Origin: Bacillus licheniformis DSM 13 = ATCC 14580
Lineage (GTDB): Bacteria; Bacillota; Bacilli; Bacillales; Bacillaceae
Direction of reading: 5' to 3'
DNA: 64,000 bases
Assembly (NCBI RefSeq): GCF_000011645.1
Contig: NC_006270.3
Coordinates: 1,423,501 to 1,487,500 of the forward strand
Below the pieces are notes generated by a model, which saw only the letters and a program-made list of their open reading frames with translations, did no database searches and had not been told where the DNA came from. Both the position numbers and the translations under genes were made by a program. Position 1 is the stretch's first letter. Each line of letters starts with the position of its first letter. Positions 49,107-57,403 of this stretch are shown here, one piece after another.

Positions 49107-49199
49107 GCCCGCACGAGGAAGAGCCGGGGAAGATGGCCCTAGATCAATCGAAATAAGATTTCATTTTATTAACAGCCATGTTACAAAAACGGCGGGAAA

Positions 49200-49228
49200 A
49201 CCCCCTTAATCGTCAAACAGATCACGAA
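49200..49228 (+). promoter_or_regulatory. SigI-type promoter of sigI-rsgI
   Basis: ACCCCC (49200-49205) and CGAA (49225-49228) are the -35 and -10 words of the SigI consensus and lie about 130 bases ahead of sigI, as in the autoregulated B. subtilis operon. Confidence 0.75.
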
Positions 49229-49353
49229 TTGTTCTAGGAGATCAAACAAATGACTGTCACAATTGAAAAATTAGAAATGAATACCGCGTTTTCTCCTTTG
49301 CGAATCCCTATCAAATTAGCTATCATTAATGAGTAGTATAGGGAGGAACTGAG

Positions 49354-50109
49354 GTGAAACCAGTGCTTAGCCTTTTGTTTAAGACAGGAAAAAGGAAACA
49401 ATCATTAGAAGAGTCTGTAATAAGCATACAAAAAGGAAATCAGCAGTTGCAAAACGAGCTTATCGATCAATATAAGCCTTTTGTGGCTAAAACGGTTTCA
49501 TCCGTGTGCAAACGATATATAGATGAAAAAGATGATGAATTCAGCATCGGCTTGATTGCATTCAATGAAGCCATTGAAAAATATTCTTCAGATAAAGGAA
49601 ATTCTCTGCTTGCATTTGCAGAGCTGATCATTAAGCGCAAAGTCATTGATTATATCAGAAAAGAAGCGAGAAATGCCCAGAACATCAATATGGACATGCA
49701 AGAAGGAGAAGAACAGGAATCCTCCCAAAGCATGATTGAAGCGGAGCTTTCCATTCATGAATTCAACCGCATGCTCGAACAGGAGCAAAGGCGGGAGGAG
49801 ATTCTCCATTTTAAAGAAAGGCTTAAAAGTTTTGGCCTGTCTTTTTCCGATTTGCTGGAGCATTCCCCGAAACATACGGATGCAAGGCAAAACGCCATCA
49901 AAGTGGCATATACGCTTGTCGAACATGAAGAATTAAAAAAGATCTTGTTTGAAAAGAAGCAGCTTCCCGTCAAACAGCTTGAAAAGCTTGTGGCTGTCAG
50001 CAGAAAAACCGTAGAGAGAAACCGCAAATATATCATCGCTATGGCGATCATTATAACGGGCGATTATGTTTACCTTAAAGATTATCTAAAAGGGGTGCTC
50101 AATTCATGA
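49354..50109 (+). CDS. sigI: SigI, heat and envelope-stress sigma factor
   Basis: A 251-residue sigma-70-type factor: region 2-like YKPFVAKTVSSVCKRYIDEK and SIGLIAFNEAIEKYSSDKGN, and a C-terminal SigI-specific domain. GTG 49354 after GGGAGGAACTGAG. It drives mreBH, bcrC, lytE and its own operon in B. subtilis. Held by RsgI, whose gene overlaps its stop by 4 bases. Confidence 0.95.
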   Translation: MKPVLSLLFKTGKRKQSLEESVISIQKGNQQLQNELIDQYKPFVAKTVSSVCKRYIDEKDDEFSIGLIAFNEAIEKYSSDKGNSLLAFAELIIKRKVIDYIRKEARNAQNINMDMQEGEEQESSQSMIEAELSIHEFNRMLEQEQRREEILHFKERLKSFGLSFSDLLEHSPKHTDARQNAIKVAYTLVEHEELKKILFEKKQLPVKQLEKLVAVSRKTVERNRKYIIAMAIIITGDYVYLKDYLKGVLNS

Positions 50110-51197
50110 GAAGAGGAATTATTGTAGAAAAAAATAAAAAATTCGTCACATTGCTAACCCCTGACGGACAATTTTTAAAAGCAAAGAGCACAGAGGAAGA
50201 TTATGAAATCGGTCAGGAAATTGCTTTTCCCGCGGAGACGAGAATGTCGAGAAGGCGTGCGGGCTTTTTTGATCTGCTTTCGCTCCGTCCGCTGAAAGCC
50301 GGCGTTTTTTCAATCGCCGCGATCATGCTGCTCGCTTTCATGATCATCCCTGATGTTTTAAACAATAAAGCATACGCCTACATGACGATCGATATCAACC
50401 CAAGCTTTGAATTGACGCTCAACAAAAACTGTGAAGTTATCGATTTGGTGCCGCTGAACGAGGATGGGAAGGCCTTAATGGATAGTATAAAAAATTGGGA
50501 AAAGTCTGACTTTAAAGAAGTGATCAGTGAAATTGTCGAAGACAGCGATAAGAGCGGTTATGTCACCGAATCAAAAGAAGTGCTTATCGCCACAGTATAC
50601 GAAAACAATGAAGATGACACGTATAAGGCGACGGTAAAAAGCGAAATCGATGATGTAGCGAAAAAATACGAGCAGCAGAATTATAAGATGGAAGCGGTGG
50701 AATCAGACCTTGATACGCGTGCAAAAGCCCAAAAAGAAGGCATCTCAACAGGCCGTTATATCCGTTCCCACAAAGATGAATTAGAAGACAAAAACAAAGA
50801 TGATGACAATGAAAATAAAAAAGATGATCAAAATCAGGAAGAAAACACAGGAGAAAAGGAGAAAGCTGTGAAAGAAGAAGATCAGCCGGAACAGCATACG
50901 GATGATAAAGAAGCAGATACGGAAGATCATCCGGACGGCGAAAAACCTTCAGATGAAGATCAGTCTCAACCTGATCAAGAAATGGAAAAAGAAAAGGAGT
51001 CAAATTCCCCTAATACCAAAAACCCTCAGGAACATAACCATAATGACAAAGACGGTCAGCAGACGGAGGAAGGAACGCCAAAAAGCGGTTCCGGTTCAAA
51101 TCAAGAGAGCTCTAAATCACCTCCTTACCAAAAGGAGAAAAAGCCTTCTGACCAAACGAATAAACAAGAATATCCGCCGAGCGGGCCCGGCGAATAA
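50106..51197 (+). CDS. rsgI: RsgI, membrane anti-sigma factor with disordered outer domain
   Basis: A 363-residue protein. Residues 1-50: RsgI N-terminal anti-sigma domain; about 64-84: single membrane helix (AGVFSIAAIMLLAFMIIPDV); 93-115: conserved outer region with the Asn-Pro cleavage motif DINPS (N98-P99), at which family members cut themselves; about 210-363: long hydrophilic region rich in D, E, K, N, Q and S, predicted disordered. In B. subtilis this tail senses wall defects and leads to RasP cleavage and SigI release. Motifs seen here are intact. Confidence 0.93.
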   Translation: MRRGIIVEKNKKFVTLLTPDGQFLKAKSTEEDYEIGQEIAFPAETRMSRRRAGFFDLLSLRPLKAGVFSIAAIMLLAFMIIPDVLNNKAYAYMTIDINPSFELTLNKNCEVIDLVPLNEDGKALMDSIKNWEKSDFKEVISEIVEDSDKSGYVTESKEVLIATVYENNEDDTYKATVKSEIDDVAKKYEQQNYKMEAVESDLDTRAKAQKEGISTGRYIRSHKDELEDKNKDDDNENKKDDQNQEENTGEKEKAVKEEDQPEQHTDDKEADTEDHPDGEKPSDEDQSQPDQEMEKEKESNSPNTKNPQEHNHNDKDGQQTEEGTPKSGSGSNQESSKSPPYQKEKKPSDQTNKQEYPPSGPGE

Positions 51198-51209
51198 TCC
51201 ATAGGGTAT

Positions 51210-51407
51210 TTATTTGTCATTATGCCCATTCAATTGAGCTTGTGCCTGCTGTACAAGTCGTTTTGTCATTTCCCCGCCTACAGATCCGTTTGAGCGAGCG
51301 ACCGAGTCCGAGCCGAGCTGGACGCCGAACTCTTGGGCGATTTCGTATTTGAACTGGTCTAAAACCTGCTCTGCCCCGGGAACGAGGAGCTTATTCGTTC
51401 TTGCCAT
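51210..51407 (-). CDS. sspD: SspD, minor alpha/beta-type small acid-soluble spore protein
   Basis: A 65-residue SASP: LLVPGAEQVLDQFKYEIAQE (with the GPR protease site region FKYEIAQEFG) and GSVGGEMTKRLVQQAQAQLN. It coats spore DNA and protects it. Position between rsgI and ykrK is as in B. subtilis. Made in the forespore, so a SigG promoter is expected in the 130 bases upstream. Confidence 0.95.
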   Translation of the reverse strand: MARTNKLLVPGAEQVLDQFKYEIAQEFGVQLGSDSVARSNGSVGGEMTKRLVQQAQAQLNGHNDK

Positions 51408-51492
51408 GCATTCTCAACTCCTTTTTCAATTGGTACTGCTTGTTTAGTTTGATTTGGACTGAGGCTTTTTATGCTGGCAATTGTTGAAGGGC

Positions 51493-51524
51493 AAAAAAAC
51501 GCCTGGCAATTGGCAAGCCAGGCG
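51493..51524 (-). terminator. Terminator of ykrK
   Basis: GCCTGGCG-type stem (CGCCTGGC 51500-51507, GCCAGGCG 51517-51524) with the minus strand going on as TTTTTTT. Confidence 0.8.
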
Positions 51525-51537
51525 CGCCGGTCGGCGA

Positions 51538-52260
51538 TTATTTCATTTCATATTTTAAGAAGACGCTGTCAATCATGGAATGTGCGGTCGCCTGAATGTG
51601 CGAAGCGATGACGGACAGCACAGTGACTGCGGTGATGTCTCTCGCTTTGTTCCATTCGGGATCGGCCAGATCTTTATAAAAATCGCGGAGCTGTCCAGTC
51701 TGCTCAATGACGATTTTTTCAAGCGCCGATTTATTGAGCGTATAGTCTTTGATCTGGTACACATGATCAAGGACCCGCGCATACCCTTCATAAAAGCGCA
51801 GCGGACTCACTACATCATCGGAGCGGTCTGTAATCGTATTAAAAATCGTTGTTAAGATCGGACGGATCGTTTCGAAGTCATAAACCGATTTTAAGTCTCG
51901 TACAATGAGAAGGATGACGGCTTGGTCGATGGAATATTTTTTGCCGAGTTCCGGATGCCCCATCAAATCTTTTATATCGCGTTTGATCCAGTTTTGGATG
52001 GCTGTCGATTTTAAGGATGTCAGTTCGCACAAATTTCCAAGTTCAACAATTTCATTTGTGGAAAGTCCGTGTTCCGTTTTTTGTTTTTTCCGTTCGTACC
52101 GGGCAATGAATTCGGGGATGTCCAAATTGTCTTCCGGCTCATCGGGCGCCAAATCGGCCGATCTCAAAAGAATCGCTAGCGGACTGACATCCAGCTGCCC
52201 TTTTAAAGCGTACATCAGTTTGGCCATTTCCAGGCGAGTCAGTTTAAAAGGTTTCATCAT
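51538..52260 (-). CDS. ykrK: YkrK, DUF1836 transcriptional repressor of htpX
   Basis: A 240-residue protein: helical N-terminal region, HTH/MerR-like segment in about residues 88-150 (LTSLKSTAIQNWIKRDIKDL, KYSIDQAVILLIVRDLKSVY; DUF1836), helical C-terminal part. In B. subtilis YkrK represses htpX, the divergent neighbour here. ATG at 52260 or the next ATG at 52257, with GAGGTGGAATG ahead. Confidence 0.88.
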   Translation of the reverse strand: MMKPFKLTRLEMAKLMYALKGQLDVSPLAILLRSADLAPDEPEDNLDIPEFIARYERKKQKTEHGLSTNEIVELGNLCELTSLKSTAIQNWIKRDIKDLMGHPELGKKYSIDQAVILLIVRDLKSVYDFETIRPILTTIFNTITDRSDDVVSPLRFYEGYARVLDHVYQIKDYTLNKSALEKIVIEQTGQLRDFYKDLADPEWNKARDITAVTVLSVIASHIQATAHSMIDSVFLKYEMK

Positions 52261-52324
52261 TCCACCTCATTATGTATTAAAATGAAATAGCAAACAATAT
52301 AAACATTATCTTACGTCTTATCAC

Positions 52325-52363
52325 TTGCATTTTCAATTCTATGCCGTATAATTTTATTATACG
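52325..52363 (+). promoter_or_regulatory. htpX promoter with overlapping perfect palindrome (candidate YkrK operator)
   Basis: TTGCAT (52325-52330), 16 bases, TATAAT (52347-52352). CGTATAAT-TTT-ATTATACG (52345-52363) is a perfect inverted repeat that covers the -10 box. It lies between divergent ykrK and htpX, so it is the best candidate for the YkrK site. Confidence 0.65.
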
Positions 52364-52398
52364 AGTTCATTTGATCTTATTATAACATGGAGGTAATC

Positions 52399-53292
52399 AT
52401 GGGAAAAAGAATCTTTCTCTTTCTTTTATCGAACATCTTAGTCATTACGACGATCGGTATCGTGCTTTCGATTATCGGTTCGCTGACAGGGGTAGGCACG
52501 TATTTCACGGCTAACGGCGGCATCGATATTGTTGCGCTTCTCGTATTTAGTGCAGTTGTCGGTTTTGTCGGCTCCTTTATGTCGCTCTTGATGTCAAGAT
52601 GGATGGCGAAAATGGCGATGGGCGTTCAGGTGCTGAATCCTGATAAGCAAACGCTCAGCTATGAAGAACAGCAGCTCGTTGACCGGGTATATAAGCTGTC
52701 CCGCGCTGCCGGACTGACAAAGATGCCTGAAGTCGGCATCTACAATTCACGCGAAGTGAATGCCTTTGCGACCGGGCCGTCTAAAAACCGCTCGCTTGTC
52801 GCTGTATCGACGGGCCTTCTTCAGGAAATGGATGACGACGCAGTGGAAGGCGTACTTGCCCACGAAGTGGCGCATATTGCAAACGGCGATATGGTGACGA
52901 TGACGCTCCTTCAAGGAATCGTCAATACGTTCGTTGTTTTCTTCGCAAGGATTGCGGCATGGGCTGTTTCACGCGTTGTCCGTGAAGAGCTGGCGCCGAT
53001 CGTTCACTTTATCGCGGTCATCGTATTCCAAATTGTGTTCTCTATTCTCGGAAGCCTTGTCGTGTTTGCGTACTCCCGCCACCGCGAATATCATGCGGAT
53101 AGAGGAGGAGCAGACCTTGCAGGCAAGGATAAGATGATTCACGCGCTCCGCTCGCTTGAGCAGTACACTTCAAGAGTCAAAGAAGAACAGGCATCTGTTG
53201 CAACTTTAAAAATCAACGGGAAAAAGCATACATCGCTTTTCTCAACACACCCTGATTTAAGCGACAGAATCCGCCGTCTGGAAGCAAAATAA
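52399..53292 (+). CDS. htpX: HtpX, membrane-bound zinc protease
   Basis: A 297-residue M48 protease: two N-terminal membrane helices (about residues 5-28 and 37-60), HEVAH zinc motif in GVLAHEVAHIANGDMVTMTL (about residue 158), two more helices (about 170-190 and 200-225) and the downstream zinc ligand region EYHADRGGADLAG. It degrades damaged membrane proteins in heat stress. ATG 52399 after GGAGGTAATC. Confidence 0.94.
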   Translation: MGKRIFLFLLSNILVITTIGIVLSIIGSLTGVGTYFTANGGIDIVALLVFSAVVGFVGSFMSLLMSRWMAKMAMGVQVLNPDKQTLSYEEQQLVDRVYKLSRAAGLTKMPEVGIYNSREVNAFATGPSKNRSLVAVSTGLLQEMDDDAVEGVLAHEVAHIANGDMVTMTLLQGIVNTFVVFFARIAAWAVSRVVREELAPIVHFIAVIVFQIVFSILGSLVVFAYSRHREYHADRGGADLAGKDKMIHALRSLEQYTSRVKEEQASVATLKINGKKHTSLFSTHPDLSDRIRRLEAK

Positions 53293-53300
53293 TAAAGATG

Positions 53301-53333
53301 CAAACCCCCTTTTTCAAGGGGGTTTGCTTTTTA
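53301..53333 (+). terminator. Terminator of htpX
   Basis: CAAACCCCC (53301-53309) and GGGGGTTTG (53318-53326), followed by CTTTTT. Confidence 0.8.
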
Positions 53334-53438
53334 AATTTAAAAATCGAAAAGCGGCTGTACATAATAGCATGTTTCCTTTAAAATGGAACACGTTATACAC
53401 AAGAAGCAACTTTTGAATATTGAAAAGAAGGAACGATT

Positions 53439-54788
53439 ATGAAGGTTTTATTGAGAAAACTACTGCGCGTGCTGTCTCCTGTACAGCTGATCGCGCTCTA
53501 TTATTTTTTAGCGGTGACAGTTTCGGTTGTTTTATTGAGTCTGCCCGTTGCACACAAAAATAATGTTGAATGGTCTTTTATCGACGCCCTTTTTACCGCG
53601 GTGAGCGCAGTGAGTGTAACCGGTTTGACGGTTGTTGATACAGCCGATACATTCAGCACGGCCGGAATTTGGATTTTGGCGTTTGTTCTGCAATTTGGCG
53701 GGATCGGCGTGATGGCTTTGGGTACATTCGTCTGGCTGATTTTCGGCAAGCGGATCGGTTTGAAAGAGCGCCGTCTGATTATGACCGATCAAAATCAATC
53801 CAACTTATCGGGCCTCGTCAAGCTGATGAAGCACGTGCTCGGCTTAATCCTGCTGATCGAGCTGTTTGGCGGGCTGATTCTCGGCACTTATTTCTTAAAG
53901 TACTTTGAGACACCTGGAGAAGCCTTTATGCACGGATTTTTTACAAGCATCAGTGCAACGACCAACGGAGGTTTCGACATTACAGGCAACTCGCTGATTC
54001 CGTTTCAGCATGATTATTTCGTTCAGTTTATCGTGATGATGCTGATCATTCTTGGAGCGATCGGTTTTCCGGTCCTCATCGAGGTAAAGGATTTTCTGCT
54101 CAGCAAAGAGCGTAAATTCTCTTTCAGCCTGTTTACTAAATTGACATCAGTAACTTTTTTCCTTTTAGTAATTGGAGGTGCGATCGGCATATTTGCCATG
54201 GAAGCGCGCTTTGCTTTTTCAGGGAAATCGTGGCACGAGGTATTTTTCTTTTCTCTGTTTCAGTCGACGACGACCAGGAGCGGCGGACTCGCGACGATCG
54301 ATATCAGCCAATTCACGCATACGACCATTTTGTTTATGTGTATGCTTATGTTTATCGGCGCTTCGCCAAGCTCTGTCGGAGGGGGCATCCGGACAACGAC
54401 CTTTGCCTTAAACCTGTTGGCCCTGTTCCACTTCGCGAGGGGAAATAAATCGGTGAAGGTTTTCAAAAGGGAACTGCACCAAGCGGACTTGATGAAATCA
54501 TTGATTGTAACGCTGATGGCGGTTATTCTTGTTTTCGTCTCGACACTCATTTTGACAGTGACAGAAAAGCATTCTTTGCTTGAACTGCTGTTTGAAGTGT
54601 GTTCGGCCTTCGGTACGACGGGCTTGTCGATGGGCATCACCCCAGATTTGAGCACGATTGGCAAAAGCGTCATCATCCTTCTGATGTTCATTGGCCGAAT
54701 CGGCATTGTCACGCTGCTTTATTTATTCGGCAGAAAAGAAATCGAAGCGAATTACCATTACCCGAAGGAAAGGATCATTATCGGATAA
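53439..54788 (+). CDS. ktrD: KtrD, potassium uptake channel subunit
   Basis: A 449-residue Trk/Ktr-type protein with four M1-P-M2 units and selectivity filter segments (ALFTAVSAVSVTGLTVVDTA, TSISATTNGGFDITGNSLIP, QSTTTRSGGLATIDISQFTH, EVCSAFGTTGLSMGITPDLS), each with the key glycine. It takes up K+ with Na+ and pairs with the soluble KtrC, encoded elsewhere. ATG 53439 after GAAGGAACG. Confidence 0.93.
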   Translation: MKVLLRKLLRVLSPVQLIALYYFLAVTVSVVLLSLPVAHKNNVEWSFIDALFTAVSAVSVTGLTVVDTADTFSTAGIWILAFVLQFGGIGVMALGTFVWLIFGKRIGLKERRLIMTDQNQSNLSGLVKLMKHVLGLILLIELFGGLILGTYFLKYFETPGEAFMHGFFTSISATTNGGFDITGNSLIPFQHDYFVQFIVMMLIILGAIGFPVLIEVKDFLLSKERKFSFSLFTKLTSVTFFLLVIGGAIGIFAMEARFAFSGKSWHEVFFFSLFQSTTTRSGGLATIDISQFTHTTILFMCMLMFIGASPSSVGGGIRTTTFALNLLALFHFARGNKSVKVFKRELHQADLMKSLIVTLMAVILVFVSTLILTVTEKHSLLELLFEVCSAFGTTGLSMGITPDLSTIGKSVIILLMFIGRIGIVTLLYLFGRKEIEANYHYPKERIIIG

Positions 54789-54790
54789 GA

Positions 54791-54819
54791 AAGACAGTTT
54801 AGTCAAACTGTCTTTTTTT
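54791..54819 (+). terminator. Terminator of ktrD
   Basis: AAGACAGTTT (54791-54800) and AAACTGTCTT (54805-54814), then TTTTT. Confidence 0.8.
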
Positions 54820-54900
54820 ATGATCATAAAGTCGGTCGCTGTATTTATTTGTATGATATAATGCTTAAATGGCGGACTTGAAAAAAAGGGGGAAACAACG

Positions 54901-56901
54901 ATGAAAAAGAGAGTCATCCATTTGTTTATAGCCGCCGGATTTCTATTGCTCGCCGGAGCCTGTTCTAACGAGCCGACAGCAAAAGAAAGCATGGACCAAT
55001 ATGTAGACAAATGGAACGAGCAAAAATTTGAAGAAATGTATGAACAGCTGTCGGCTGAAGCGCAAAAATCGATTTCAAAAGACGATTTCATCAAGCGTAA
55101 TCAATCTATTTATGAACAGATTGGAGTTTCCGATTTGAAGGTTTCAACCGTCGACAACGATGAAGATGAAAAAAATAAAGAGAAAAATGATTCGGTGACG
55201 ATACCGTATAAAGTCAGCATGAAGACATTGGCCGGTCCGGTTTCTTTTCAAGGCAAGGCAAAGCTTGTCAAAGAAAAAAAAGACGGAGACACTTCATGGA
55301 AGGTCAACTGGAACCAATCCTTTATTTTTTCACAGCTGAAGAAAGGGGAGACCATCCGGATTACCGCCAAGGAGCCAACTAGAGGCATCATTTATGACAG
55401 AAACGGAAAGGCGCTCGCTACGAATGCGACAGTGCCTGAAATCGGCGTCGTTCCGGGGCAGCTCGGAGATGATAAAGACGGTGTCATCAAAAAGCTCGCG
55501 AACATGCTTGATATGGAAAAAGAAGACATAGAAAAACAGCTGTCCGCAAGCTGGGTGACGGACGATTCATTCGTTCCCCTGAAAAAAGTGAAGCCTGGCA
55601 GCACCGAGCTTCTCAAAAAAGCGACCTCTCTCCCCGGGGTTTTGAAGCAGGATACGCAGTCAAGATACTATCCTTACGGTGAAAAAGCCGCACATCTTAC
55701 CGGTTACATACGGCCGATTACCGAAGAGGAATTAAAACAGAATAAAGAAGGCTACAGCGAGCATTCACTGCTCGGAATCGTCGGTCTCGAACATATTTAT
55801 GAAAAAGAGCTCAGAGGAGAAATCGGCTGGACGATTTCGATCCCTGAATCAGGCGCGACGGTTGCGTCAAAGGATGCAAAAGACGGAAAAGACATCCACA
55901 CCACGATCGACATTAAGAAACAGGAAGAACTGTACAGCCAGTTAAAAGATGACTCCGGCGCTGCCGTTGCTTTAGAACCGCAGACTGGAGAAACGCTGGC
56001 GCTTGTCAGCGCGCCTTCATATGATCCGAACGGGTTTTTGTTCGGCTGGAAAAAAGGAGAATGGGAAAAGCTCAACAAAGATGCGTCTGCGCCATTCACC
56101 TCTAAATTTAATAAAACTTATGCTCCGGGTTCAACGATCAAACCGATCACCGCTTCAATCGGTCTGAAAAATGATGCGATCAAAGCGGATGAACCTAAGA
56201 AGATCGAAGGGAAGGAATGGCAGAAAGATTCGTCATGGGGCGGATATAAAGTCACACGGGTTTCCGATCGACTAAGCGACGTCAACTTGGAAAACGCGCT
56301 GATCACATCCGACAACATTTATTTCGCCCAGACTGCCCTTGATACAGGCAAGGATCAATTTGTCGAAGGCCTGAAATCATTCGGCTTTGAGGAAAAGCTT
56401 GATTATGAATTCCCGACGAAGTCTTCCTCCATATCAAACGAAGGAATCGACTCGGATATTCTCCTTGCCGATTCAGGATACGGACAGGGGCAAATGCTGA
56501 TGTCGCCGATACACCTTGCGGCAAGCTATACGCCTTTCTTGAATGACGGTAATCTGATCAAGCCGCACCTGATCAAAAAGGACGGCGAAGAGAAAGAAAT
56601 ATGGCATAAAAACGTACTGCCCACAGGCGGAGCAGAAGCGATTACAAAAGGGTTAAAAGGCGTTGTAGAAGACCCGCGCGGCTCGGCTTACAAGCCGGTT
56701 GTCAAAGGGCTTACGATCGCAGGGAAAACGGGAACGGCCGAACTGAAAACGAAAAAAGACGAAAAAGGCAAAGAAAACGGCTGGTTCACCGCCTATGATT
56801 ACAAAAACAAAAACCTTTTAATCACGATGATGATCGAGGATGTTTCAGACCGCGGCGGCAGCTCATACGTCGTTAATAAAGTGAAAAAAGTGTTTAAATA
56901 A
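54901..56901 (+). CDS. pbpC: PbpC-type class B penicillin-binding protein (PBP3)
   Basis: A 666-residue lipoprotein-type PBP: lipobox LAGAC (C21), NTF2-like MecA-N domain (about residues 25-145), dimerisation domain (about 150-315), transpeptidase domain with S411-x-x-K414 (PGSTIKP), S470-D-N and K609-T-G. It crosslinks wall peptides; PBP3 of B. subtilis and PBP2a-like proteins share this build and have low beta-lactam affinity. In B. subtilis pbpC lies elsewhere on the chromosome, so its location between ktrD and ykrP is a local difference. Confidence 0.9.
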   Translation: MKKRVIHLFIAAGFLLLAGACSNEPTAKESMDQYVDKWNEQKFEEMYEQLSAEAQKSISKDDFIKRNQSIYEQIGVSDLKVSTVDNDEDEKNKEKNDSVTIPYKVSMKTLAGPVSFQGKAKLVKEKKDGDTSWKVNWNQSFIFSQLKKGETIRITAKEPTRGIIYDRNGKALATNATVPEIGVVPGQLGDDKDGVIKKLANMLDMEKEDIEKQLSASWVTDDSFVPLKKVKPGSTELLKKATSLPGVLKQDTQSRYYPYGEKAAHLTGYIRPITEEELKQNKEGYSEHSLLGIVGLEHIYEKELRGEIGWTISIPESGATVASKDAKDGKDIHTTIDIKKQEELYSQLKDDSGAAVALEPQTGETLALVSAPSYDPNGFLFGWKKGEWEKLNKDASAPFTSKFNKTYAPGSTIKPITASIGLKNDAIKADEPKKIEGKEWQKDSSWGGYKVTRVSDRLSDVNLENALITSDNIYFAQTALDTGKDQFVEGLKSFGFEEKLDYEFPTKSSSISNEGIDSDILLADSGYGQGQMLMSPIHLAASYTPFLNDGNLIKPHLIKKDGEEKEIWHKNVLPTGGAEAITKGLKGVVEDPRGSAYKPVVKGLTIAGKTGTAELKTKKDEKGKENGWFTAYDYKNKNLLITMMIEDVSDRGGSSYVVNKVKKVFK

Positions 56902-56927
56902 GCACCCTTCAGGGTGCTTATTTTTTT
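56900..56927 (+). terminator. Terminator of pbpC
   Basis: AAGCACCC (56900-56907), loop TTCA, GGGTGCTT (56912-56919), then ATTTTTTT. The first arm overlaps the stop codon. Confidence 0.85.
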
Positions 56928-57002
56928 GCCGAAAACTGGATGTGTGGAATGTGCCGAAACGGAAAGGATATGGATGAAACGACTAAAGAAAGGAATGTCA
57001 TT

Positions 57003-57164
57003 ATGAAAAGAAAAGTTGCCAGGAATGAAGCGGCTCTTAACAATAAAACGCCTGCTGAAAGCATGCATGATCATCAATACATGACCCAATATGACGCCGA
57101 AAACGGAGACAGGGGAGCCAACCGCAACTCGAAACACGGGAAGCAGGGAGAATCGCACCAATGA
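57003..57164 (+). CDS. Small hydrophilic protein (53 residues), possibly spore-related
   Basis: ATG 57003 after AAAGGAATG. A polar, Asn/His/Lys-rich protein without hydrophobic core (MKRKVARNEAALNNKTPAES, then MHDHQYMTQYDAENG). Such composition resembles minor spore proteins. Overlaps the next gene by 4 bases. Confidence 0.6.
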   Translation: MKRKVARNEAALNNKTPAESMHDHQYMTQYDAENGDRGANRNSKHGKQGESHQ

Positions 57165-57349
57165 AAAAACACCAAAAAAGCAAGGATATGCAAAACCATA
57201 AAAAACCGATGAATCCCGATGTGCTTCAGGAGGAATTTTCGAACGAACTGGGCGATGTCAACGCCTTTAAATTTATCGATGTGATCGAGAACAATAAAAA
57301 GAAGAACAAAAAGGCGGACGGACAGAAGCGGGATAAAGATAAAGAATGA
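57161..57349 (+). CDS. Small Lys-rich hydrophilic protein (62 residues)
   Basis: Coupled to the previous gene (ATGA). A Lys-rich protein, likely disordered at both ends, with a short conserved-looking middle (DVLQEEFSNELGDVNAFKFI). Function unknown; the two-gene unit ends at the terminator that follows. Confidence 0.6.
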   Translation: MKKHQKSKDMQNHKKPMNPDVLQEEFSNELGDVNAFKFIDVIENNKKKNKKADGQKRDKDKE

Positions 57350-57368
57350 AACTGCAGAGCAAACGAGA

Positions 57369-57403
57369 AAGGTCCAAATCGGAAACGATTTGGACCTTCA
57401 TTT
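57369..57403. terminator. Strong terminator between convergent genes
   Basis: A perfect 13-bp stem (AAGGTCCAAATCG, GAAA loop, CGATTTGGACCTT) serves the two small genes on the left and ykrP on the right; T-rich sequence CATTTATTTT lies on the plus side and TTTCTCGTTT on the minus side. Confidence 0.8.

Noticed and set aside
52345..52363. PerR or Fur box before htpX
   Set aside because: The arms are 8 bp with a 3-base centre and do not align with the 7-1-7 consensus of PerR or Fur.
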